From NCBI GenBank assembly GCA_963728145.1, contig CAVSJA010000002.1, positions 868,001 to 932,000 of the forward strand: a stretch of 64,000 nucleotides of DNA. The letters are read 5' to 3'. Shown here piece by piece: positions 57,397 through 64,000 of the stretch (position 1 is its first letter; each line of letters opens with the position of its first letter). The DNA comes from CAVSJA01 sp963728145 (GTDB lineage: Bacteria > Bacteroidota > Bacteroidia > Chitinophagales > Chitinophagaceae). The notes below the pieces were generated by a model that was not told where the DNA came from, searched no databases, and worked only from the letters and a program-made list of their open reading frames with translations. The position numbers were made by a program, and so were the translations under genes.

Positions 57397-59253
57397 ATGC
57401 AAAAAGGTAATATTCGCGTTCAGACAGAAAATATTTTTCCTATCATTAAGAAATTTCTCTACTCGGAGCATGATATCTTCCTGAGAGAATTAATCAGTAA
57501 TGCAGTTGATGCTTCTCAAAAGTTGAGAACACTTGCATCCATTGGAGATGTACCCGAAGAGATTGGAGAATTATCAATCGAAGTAAGACTCGATCCCGAA
57601 AAAAAGACATTGACCATTTCGGATAAGGGTATTGGAATGACCTCGGAAGAGGTGGATAAATATATCAACCAGGTTGCTTTCAGCAGTGCGGAAGAATTCC
57701 TCAATAAGTATAAAGGACAAAATGAGGCGAACCTTATTGGGCATTTCGGATTGGGTTTTTATTCTGCCTTTATGGTTAGTGATAAGGTTGAGATCCTTAC
57801 GAAAAGTTTTAAGAAAGATACAAAAGCTATTCGTTGGGAATGTGATGGAAGCCCTGAATACATAATGGAAGAGATCGATAAGAAGGAAAGAGGGAGCGAT
57901 ATCGTGCTCTATATAAATGAAGAAAGCAGGGAGTTCCTCGAAGCAGACCGGATCAGTTCCATACTGACTAAATACTGTCGCTTTCTTCCTGTACCAATCT
58001 TTTTTGAAGGAAAGCAGATCAACAATACGGAACCGGCCTGGACAAAAAAGCCAACATCACTCACTTCCCAGGATTACCAGAATTTTTATAAAGAATTGTA
58101 TCCATTCAGTACCGAAGTGCCCCTATTCTGGATCCATTTAAATGTCGACTATCCATTCAAGCTAACAGGAATTCTCTATTTCCCCAGGATCAAACAGGGG
58201 TACGAAATTCAAAAAGATAAGATCCAGCTATACAGCAACCAGGTATTTGTAACTGATGAAGTAAAGGATATCGTTCCGGAATTTCTTATGCTCTTACATG
58301 GTGTGATCGATAGTCCGGATATTCCATTAAATGTGAGCAGGAGCTACCTCCAGGGAGATCCAAACGTCAGAAAGATCAATTCCTATATCACCAGGAAAGT
58401 TGCGGATAAACTTGAAGAAATGTTTAATAAGGAAAGAAAGGAATTTGAGGAGAAGTGGGAGCATATCGGTTTGTTCGTCAAATACGGCATGATGACGGAC
58501 GACAAATTCTTTGAGCGGGCAAATAAGTTTTGCCTGTTCGAGTATGTGGATGGAGGACGATTTTTTACGATTGAAGAATTCAAAAAAGAAGTAGAGCCGC
58601 TCCAAAAAAATAAAGATGGAAAGATGGTGGTCATTTATACTACCAATCCCATTCAGCAGGATAGTTATATCCGCGCGGCAAAGGACAAGGGATATAAAAT
58701 CATCAAACTGGAAACATTGGTGGATGCAGCCTTCATCAACCAGATGGAGATGAAATGGACAGATGTTCATTTCACAAGGGTTGATGCCGATATCGCCGAC
58801 AATCTTGTTGACAAGAGTGAAAAAAATGAAAGCCTATTGACTCCTGAACAAGAATCCAGGCTAAAAGAATTATTCGGAGTTCAGGTTAAAGAAGTGCATA
58901 TGCAGGTTGAAATAAAAGGAATGAGTCCTGAGGCGCCGCCAGTAGTGGCCACACGTCCCGAATTCATGCGCCGCATGAAAGATATGTCGGCAATAAGCGG
59001 TGGTGGAATGGCCGGCTTCTATGCAAATCTTCCCGACGAAGTAACGCTTACGGTTAATGGAAATCATCCAATCTATCAGAACATATTGAATGAGGAAGAT
59101 AAGGGTATGCAGGAAAAAACTGTTCGGAATCTGGCAGATCTTGCTTTGTTGTCACAGGGATTATTAAAAGGAAACGATCTCACGACTTTTATTAATCGGA
59201 GCGTTGAACTGATGGGAGGTGAGAAGAAGGGAAAGGTCATTCTGCAAGAATGA
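57397..59253 (+). CDS. htpG: Molecular chaperone HtpG (Hsp90)
   Basis: This ATP-dependent cytoplasmic chaperone has 618 residues. The GHKL ATPase domain (about 1-215) has FLRELISNAVDAS (28-40), SDKGIGMTSEEV (about 74-85) and GHFGLGFYSAFMV (about 114-126). The middle domain (about 220-475) carries the catalytic-loop Arg in VSRSYLQGD (about 313-321). The C-terminal dimerisation domain follows (about 485-618). It has the length usual for Bacteroidota HtpG and no frameshift. It stands alone, divergent from rpsF and convergent with recJ. Confidence 0.98.
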   Translation: MQKGNIRVQTENIFPIIKKFLYSEHDIFLRELISNAVDASQKLRTLASIGDVPEEIGELSIEVRLDPEKKTLTISDKGIGMTSEEVDKYINQVAFSSAEEFLNKYKGQNEANLIGHFGLGFYSAFMVSDKVEILTKSFKKDTKAIRWECDGSPEYIMEEIDKKERGSDIVLYINEESREFLEADRISSILTKYCRFLPVPIFFEGKQINNTEPAWTKKPTSLTSQDYQNFYKELYPFSTEVPLFWIHLNVDYPFKLTGILYFPRIKQGYEIQKDKIQLYSNQVFVTDEVKDIVPEFLMLLHGVIDSPDIPLNVSRSYLQGDPNVRKINSYITRKVADKLEEMFNKERKEFEEKWEHIGLFVKYGMMTDDKFFERANKFCLFEYVDGGRFFTIEEFKKEVEPLQKNKDGKMVVIYTTNPIQQDSYIRAAKDKGYKIIKLETLVDAAFINQMEMKWTDVHFTRVDADIADNLVDKSEKNESLLTPEQESRLKELFGVQVKEVHMQVEIKGMSPEAPPVVATRPEFMRRMKDMSAISGGGMAGFYANLPDEVTLTVNGNHPIYQNILNEEDKGMQEKTVRNLADLALLSQGLLKGNDLTTFINRSVELMGGEKKGKVILQE

Positions 59254-59254
59254 T

Positions 59255-59285
59255 AAGGTTGACAGGGTTGACAAGGTTGACAAGG
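59255..59285. repeat. Short 9-base tandem repeat after htpG
   Basis: Three units of AAGGTTGAC (the middle one AGGGTTGAC) and a partial fourth start two bases after the htpG stop. They lie between convergent htpG and recJ. No function is evident. Confidence 0.7.
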
Positions 59286-59333
59286 AAGGTGCCCCTTTCA
59301 ACTTATAAACATTGAATCAGAAATCGTAAATCT

Positions 59334-61034
59334 TCACGAAAGTCTGAAATCTATAACCTTCAACTGCAGGTGTTTTTCATTATTCCACTCGTTCTCATCT
59401 AACGTGAAAACGATATCGAGCGGTTGATTCATTTCAAGCAGCTTGAATTTTTCTGCTAATCCGAAACCTATTCCATTGAATAGAATATTATCCTGTCGTA
59501 CTGAAAACTTAATATGTTGCTCTTTTACTATTCTCGAATACCCGCTGTTATAAACTCTCTTTGCCATGAAAACAGGACGAAGATTATTTGGTCCGAAGGG
59601 TTCCATTTGGGTCAGTATATTATAGAAGGAAGGACGGAGGTCCTTAAAGTCTACCTCGGAATCGATCAACATTTCAGGAATGAGTAATTCAGGAGATATG
59701 ATCGAAGCAACCACTTCCTCAAACTTTGCACGGAAGGCGGGTACATTGTCAATTTCAAGGGTCATGCCTGCTGCATAAAAATGTCCACCATATCCCAATA
59801 AAAGATCCTTGCATTGATGAACGGCTTCGTACACATTAAACCCGGCTACACTTCTTGCCGAACCTGCGGCATAATTGCCGGATTGCGTCAATACGATAGT
59901 TGGACGATAGTAATGATCGATCAGACGTGAAGCAACAATTCCTACAACTCCTTTATGCCAATGCGGTTGATATACGACTGTTGATTTTCTTAGAAGATAA
60001 TCTGCTTCCTGCTCAATAAGAGCTCGCGCTTCTTCAGTGATATTTCTATCTGCTTCCTTACGATCAGTATTGTCCGAATGCAACATTTCTGCGAATTGCT
60101 TCGCAATATTCTCGTTGGGAGCGATAAACATTTGTACTGCCTTCTTTGCATCATCCATTCTTCCGGCAGCATTTACTCGCGGAGCGATCATAAAGACGAG
60201 ATTGTTTATATGCAGGTCCTTCACGAGACCACTCAGCTCTTTCAAAGCTTTTATACCGACATTAGGACTTTCATTTGATTTTTTCAATCCATAATATGCA
60301 AGAATGCGGTTCTCACCTGTCATCGGAACTATATCAGCCGCAATTGCGGTGGCTACCAGGTCGAGATACTCGAAAACTTCCGAATCGGGCAATTCCAGTT
60401 GTTTGGCGATTGCGGTAATTAATTTGAATCCTACTCCGCACCCGCATAATTCTTTGTAAGGATAGGTGCAGTCTTTTTGTTTTGGATTTAGAATTGCAAC
60501 GGCAGGTGGCAGTACGGTATCGGGCAAATGGTGATCGCATACAATAAATTCGATTCCATGATTGCGAGCATAACTGATAAGGTCAACCGATTTAATTCCA
60601 CAGTCGAGCGAAATAATGAGCGTGAATCCGTTTTCCATTGCGTAATCGATTCCGGCTTTTGAGATTCCGTATCCCTCACGATAGCGATGTGGAATATAAT
60701 AGTCGATATGATCAGCGAGGTAAATCTTTTGTAAGAAACGGTACATGCAGGCAACGGAGGTGGTACCGTCAACATCATAATCACCGAACACGAGTATCTT
60801 TTCTTTATTCCTGAAAGCCTGGAATATTCTTTCCGTTGCTTTTTCCATATCCTTCATCAGGAATGGATCGTGAAGTTCATCGAGCGATGGGCGAAAGAAT
60901 TGTTTTGTTTTTTCAAAACTGTCCAATCCGCGCTGCACAAGGATCTTGCATAAAACGGGATGTATTTTCAGCGATTGAATCAGGGAATCCACACTTATAC
61001 TTTCAGCCTGTAAAATATTCCAACGCTTTTCCAT
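59334..61034 (-). CDS. recJ: Single-stranded-DNA-specific 5'-3' exonuclease RecJ
   Basis: This protein of 566 residues has the DHH phosphoesterase domain: VFGDYDVDGTTS (about 80-91), SLDCGIKS (about 145-152), CDHHLPDT (about 169-176) and VAPRVNAAGRM in the form IAPRVNAAGRM (about 285-295). The DHHA1 domain with LGYGGHFYAAGMTLE (about 413-427) and the C-terminal OB-like domain follow. The length is typical. RecJ works in recombination and mismatch and base-excision repair. It lies ten bases after the polyprenyl synthase gene on the same strand, so the two are probably co-transcribed. Confidence 0.98.
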   Translation of the reverse strand: MEKRWNILQAESISVDSLIQSLKIHPVLCKILVQRGLDSFEKTKQFFRPSLDELHDPFLMKDMEKATERIFQAFRNKEKILVFGDYDVDGTTSVACMYRFLQKIYLADHIDYYIPHRYREGYGISKAGIDYAMENGFTLIISLDCGIKSVDLISYARNHGIEFIVCDHHLPDTVLPPAVAILNPKQKDCTYPYKELCGCGVGFKLITAIAKQLELPDSEVFEYLDLVATAIAADIVPMTGENRILAYYGLKKSNESPNVGIKALKELSGLVKDLHINNLVFMIAPRVNAAGRMDDAKKAVQMFIAPNENIAKQFAEMLHSDNTDRKEADRNITEEARALIEQEADYLLRKSTVVYQPHWHKGVVGIVASRLIDHYYRPTIVLTQSGNYAAGSARSVAGFNVYEAVHQCKDLLLGYGGHFYAAGMTLEIDNVPAFRAKFEEVVASIISPELLIPEMLIDSEVDFKDLRPSFYNILTQMEPFGPNNLRPVFMAKRVYNSGYSRIVKEQHIKFSVRQDNILFNGIGFGLAEKFKLLEMNQPLDIVFTLDENEWNNEKHLQLKVIDFRLS

Positions 61035-61044
61035 ATCTCCAGGT

Positions 61045-62007
61045 TTATATTTTTCTGTCTGTTGTATACCTTACTAATTCTTCGAGTCCTTGCTTTGCTT
61101 CTGGATTACTGAAATCGTTTAGGATGTTAAGGGCTTCATCGCGGAATGCAAACATTTTTTCCTGTGCATATTTTATTCCGCCAGCTTGTTTTACCACTTC
61201 AATCACTTCTCTTACTTTATCTTTTTTTCTATTTTGATTCTTAATGATATAAATGAGTTTGCGTTTGGTTGAAGGATCTACTGTATTCAATGTGTAGATC
61301 AAAGGAAGGGTCATCTTTTTTTCTCTGATATCATTTCCGGTTGGTTTGCCAACATCTGCATCGCCATAATCAAACAGATCATCCTTTATTTGAAAGGCCA
61401 TACCGACTTTTTCACCAAAGAGGCGAAGCTTTTCAGTTATTTTTTCATCCTGTGAAGTTGAATAAGCACCTGCGGCGCAAGCGGAAGCAAGCAATGATGC
61501 AGTTTTATTTTTTATGATCTCGTAATAAACCGCTTCATTTAAATTTAATGAACGTGTTTTTTCAATTTGTAATAATTCCCCTTCACTCATAAGCTTTACA
61601 GCTTCAGATAAAATTTGAAGAATTCTGAAATCATCATGATCAAGGGATAGTAAAAGACCCTTTGCAAAAAGATAATCGCCTACGAGCACGGAGATCTTTG
61701 CTTTCCATAAAGCGTATGTAGAAAAAAATCCCCTCCTTTCAAACGCTTCATCAACTACATCATCATGAACCAATGTTGCTGTATGTAAAAGTTCAACAAG
61801 TGAAGCTGCCCGATAGGTTGTTACATTGATAGGCCCACAAAGTTTTGCCGAAAGCAATACGAACATTGGCCGAAGTTGTTTGCCTTTCCGATTGACAATA
61901 AATCGCATGATCCTATCTAACGTAGGCACCTGACTCTTAACCGCCTGCTTGAATTCCTTTTCAAAAACTTTCAGTTCTTCGTGTAGTATTGCTTGTGATA
62001 ATTTCAT
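61045..62007 (-). CDS. Trans-isoprenyl (polyprenyl) diphosphate synthase
   Basis: This protein of 320 residues has the isoprenyl synthase pattern: GKQLRPMFVLLSAKL (about 45-59), the first aspartate-rich motif LVHDDVVDEA (about 79-88), the second IKDDLFDYGD (about 209-218), and GNDIREKKMTLPLIY (about 225-239). The spacing of bulky residues before the first motif suggests a long-chain product, as in the octaprenyl synthases that feed menaquinone synthesis, but chain length is inference. It precedes recJ closely and is divergent from the OmpA gene. Confidence 0.94.
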   Translation of the reverse strand: MKLSQAILHEELKVFEKEFKQAVKSQVPTLDRIMRFIVNRKGKQLRPMFVLLSAKLCGPINVTTYRAASLVELLHTATLVHDDVVDEAFERRGFFSTYALWKAKISVLVGDYLFAKGLLLSLDHDDFRILQILSEAVKLMSEGELLQIEKTRSLNLNEAVYYEIIKNKTASLLASACAAGAYSTSQDEKITEKLRLFGEKVGMAFQIKDDLFDYGDADVGKPTGNDIREKKMTLPLIYTLNTVDPSTKRKLIYIIKNQNRKKDKVREVIEVVKQAGGIKYAQEKMFAFRDEALNILNDFSNPEAKQGLEELVRYTTDRKI

Positions 62008-62131
62008 CCGGGCAAATAGAGCGGCAAATTACTATTTTGATTTCAATCACGGGGCATGTTATTTGCAGTGAAAAATTGCTTTAACCATGTGAGAAGCAAA
62101 CGGTAACGCACAATGGCGTTGTGGAAAAAAA

Positions 62132-62162
62132 TTTGGTATTTAGGTAACAAGCGATATTTTTG
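62132..62162 (+). promoter_or_regulatory. Promoter of the OmpA-family gene
   Basis: TTTG (62132-62135), 19 bases, then TATTTTTG (62155-62162), a full match to TTTG / TAnnTTTG with the same spacing as the rRNA promoter. The leader to the ATG at 62214 would be about 45 bases. Confidence 0.85.
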
Positions 62163-62213
62163 CACAAACTTTGTTAAAGTTTACATTCTTAATCCTTCAC
62201 ATAAAAATTAGTT

Positions 62214-63887
62214 ATGGCAAGCAAAAAGTACCTAAGCTTACTTGGTTTTCTATGCTTTTGGGCATTAGGCTCATTGGCTCAGACCGGCACGGGTGGCTAC
62301 GACGTTTTGGATTCTTCAGTGATACCATCAAAAAGACTTCCCCAGCATTCTCAGTTCCTGGCAAATGAGTATGCTTTCCCCGCTTTACCGCGGAATCAAT
62401 GGGAAATAGGTGTAAAAGTTGGTGCATTTAACGTTTCAGGTGACGTTCGTGCACGTTTCCCTGGCTTCGGCGCCGGACTTCATGTTCGTAAAGCACTCGG
62501 ATATGTTTTCTCACTCAGAGGTGAATTTGGCTACGGAAATACAAAAGGTCTGAACTTTCAACCTTCGAGAAATTATATGAAAAACCCAGCATGGGCACCT
62601 TATGTAGTAGGCGGTATCCCATCAACTCAGGTTTTTTACAACTATAAAACAACAGTGCTATCCCTGACCTTTGAAGGAGTTGCTTCACTTAATAATATTC
62701 GTTTCCACAAACACAAGAGCGGATTCAACGTCTATTTGTTTGGCGGTATTGGTGGAATCCAATACGACACCAAAATCGATGCATTGAATGGAAATACTCC
62801 ATATGATTTCAGTGGCATCATTAATACATATGCCCCAACTGGATTTCAATACAGCGATCGTAACGATATCAGAAGTGATTTGAAAGATCTTTTGGATGGT
62901 GAATATGAAACCGACGCCCCCAAAGACCCAGGCCAGCCTGAATTGTTTCAAGGCGGCTTTAAACCAATGCTCACAGCTGGTTTTGGTGTTCAGTTCAAAT
63001 TAAGCAAGAAAATCAGCCTCGGTATTGAGGATCGCATCAACATTCCCAAATCTGACCTTGTCGATGGACAAATGTGGCAGGAAAATGACGCAAACCTTAT
63101 TCCAATGGCCACTGCTCAAAGCAGGGATTTTGACGTAACTAATTTCTTATCTGTTGGATTGAACTTCTCGATTGGCAATAAAGCAGTTGAACCCCTTTGG
63201 TGGCTCAATCCGCTTGATTATGCATACAACGAAATCAATAAGCCCCGTCACATGAAGCTTCCAAAACCAATTTTGGATGACGCTGATGGTGATGGCGTTA
63301 CTGATCAGTTTGATAATGAACCAAACACTCCAGCCGGTGCACCGGTTGACACACATGGTGTAAGCCGCGATACAGACGGTGACGGTGTTCCTGACTATAA
63401 GGATAAAGAACTCATTACTCCGACACAGTGCCAGCCAGTTGATGCTGATGGTGTAGGTAAGTGTCCAGAACCTGCATGTTGCGAAGAGCTCAGAAACTAC
63501 ATCCGCGACAGTATGCAGCCGAAGAATGCTTGTAATATCGGAGATCTTCCAAGCCTGAACTTCACTGGTCGCTCAGTTACTTTGACAAATGATCACAAGG
63601 CGTTGTTAGCAAGTGTTGCTCAAAAAATGCGTAATAACGAAGCTTGTAAAGTAGCAGTAATTGGCTATTGCTCATCAAGCAAAGCTGAACAGCAATTGAG
63701 CTGGGATCGCGTGAATGCAATCATCAACCACCTGGTTGAAAAAGAAGGTATCAGCGCTGATCGCTTCATCTTCAAATACGGTAAAGAAGGCGGTGATTGC
63801 AATACGGTTGACCTCCAGGACGGAACCGGCGACGAAGGTCCAACCACAGTACCTGCTCCGCACCCGAACCTGCGTCGCAGAGGCTAA
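62214..63887 (+). CDS. OmpA-family outer-membrane protein with thrombospondin type 3-like calcium repeats
   Basis: This protein of 557 residues has a signal peptide (about 1-22, ending SLAQ). A beta-barrel of about 300 residues follows (opening WEIGVKVGAFNVSGDVRARF), then Asp-rich calcium-type repeats (DADGDGVTDQFDNEP and DTDGDGVPDYKDKE, about 358-400). The C-terminal OmpA-like peptidoglycan-binding domain (about 445-540) contains VAVIGYCSSSKAEQQLSWDRVNAIINHL, read as VAVIGYCSSSKAEQ then QLSWDRVNAIINHL, with the typical Arg. Several Cys (PACCEE, CNIG, EACK) may form disulfides. It probably links the outer membrane to peptidoglycan and, given its strong promoter, is likely abundant. Confidence 0.93.
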   Translation: MASKKYLSLLGFLCFWALGSLAQTGTGGYDVLDSSVIPSKRLPQHSQFLANEYAFPALPRNQWEIGVKVGAFNVSGDVRARFPGFGAGLHVRKALGYVFSLRGEFGYGNTKGLNFQPSRNYMKNPAWAPYVVGGIPSTQVFYNYKTTVLSLTFEGVASLNNIRFHKHKSGFNVYLFGGIGGIQYDTKIDALNGNTPYDFSGIINTYAPTGFQYSDRNDIRSDLKDLLDGEYETDAPKDPGQPELFQGGFKPMLTAGFGVQFKLSKKISLGIEDRINIPKSDLVDGQMWQENDANLIPMATAQSRDFDVTNFLSVGLNFSIGNKAVEPLWWLNPLDYAYNEINKPRHMKLPKPILDDADGDGVTDQFDNEPNTPAGAPVDTHGVSRDTDGDGVPDYKDKELITPTQCQPVDADGVGKCPEPACCEELRNYIRDSMQPKNACNIGDLPSLNFTGRSVTLTNDHKALLASVAQKMRNNEACKVAVIGYCSSSKAEQQLSWDRVNAIINHLVEKEGISADRFIFKYGKEGGDCNTVDLQDGTGDEGPTTVPAPHPNLRRRG

Positions 63888-63910
63888 TAGCTTATTTTGC
63901 ATAGTCATAA

Positions 63911-63943
63911 TAAAACCCTCCCGGCTTAGCTGGGAGGGTTTTA
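63911..63943 (+). terminator. Terminator of the OmpA-family gene
   Basis: An 11-12-bp stem (TAAAACCCTCCC at 63911-63922 with GGGAGGGTTTTA at 63932-63943) follows the stop codon by 24 bases and ends in T-rich sequence. The remaining bases to 64000 show no gene. Confidence 0.9.
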
Positions 63944-64000
63944 TATTTAAATTAACTGCCCTGGTTTGGGTGGGGAAGCTAATCCTTCCATATTTGTCGT

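Noticed and set aside
59255..59285. CRISPR-like or regulatory repeat after htpG
   Set aside because: Units are only 9 bases with no spacers; it is simple tandem repetition.
61920..62131. Promoter for the polyprenyl synthase on the minus strand
   Set aside because: TAATTTG and TATTTG sequences occur but are one base short of TAnnTTTG, and none has a correctly spaced TTTG box.

Overview
The window is chromosomal DNA from a member of the Bacteroidota, most likely family Chitinophagaceae. The evidence is the 16S sequence, a SusC/SusD pair driven by an ECF sigma/FecR module, Bacteroidota-type promoters (TTTG, 19 bases, TAnnTTTG), a type IX secretion sorting domain, LytTR/LytS-type two-component systems, and AT-rich gene spacing with few Shine-Dalgarno sites. 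I see no phage, IS element, CRISPR array or plasmid module.

Layout. (1) 83-5611: a complete rRNA operon, promoter-16S-tRNA-Ile(GAT)-tRNA-Ala(TGC)-23S-5S-terminator. (2) 5683-16109 (minus): ECF sigma factor, FecR anti-sigma, signalling SusC (frameshifted), SusD and a VCBS/ASPIC lipoprotein, together a glycan- or nutrient-uptake locus with envelope signalling. (3) 16379-21108 (plus): a short HExxH protein, a secreted glycoside-hydrolase-like protein, then a reductase, an MDR oxidoreductase and an SRPBCC protein. (4) 21206-22555: a vanadium haloperoxidase-like lipoprotein. (5) 22796-25902: a LytS-type kinase, a degenerate kinase paralogue and a LytTR regulator, overlapping one another. (6) 26137-32796: DUF2306, serine hydrolase, DUF418, ApbE, a Gfo/Idh/MocA oxidoreductase (frameshifted) and a two-domain DUF1080 protein; the last two fit 3-keto-glycoside metabolism. 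(7) 32909-36916 (minus): a propeller-type sensor kinase (two frameshifts) and its LytTR regulator. (8) 37098-44809 (plus): a YqcC-like protein, a decayed duplicate, a GloVer-repeat protein with a type IX sorting domain, and two fibre-like proteins with 17-residue repeats and a phage-type S74 chaperone domain. (9) 44810-47221 (minus): an SGNH-like protein and an MBOAT acyltransferase (frameshifted). (10) 47366-55549: oxidoreductase, lipid kinase, universal stress protein, a glycosyltransferase-phosphatase fusion predicted to make a hexosylglycerate solute, amidohydrolase, aldo/keto reductase and an RRM protein. (11) 55849-63887: rpsF-rpsR-rplI, htpG, recJ, a polyprenyl synthase and an OmpA-family porin.

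Five genes, including the conserved ribosomal gene rpsF, carry frameshifts, six sites in all. Each is repaired by removing one base, and at least three lie in homopolymers of four or more. A consensus-sequence error is the simplest explanation, and the reading frames were joined on that basis. The most interesting biology is the GT81-HAD fusion, the kinase/pseudokinase/regulator operon, the paired fibre proteins, and a strong Shine-Dalgarno sequence before rpsR in a group whose ribosomes normally hide the anti-Shine-Dalgarno.
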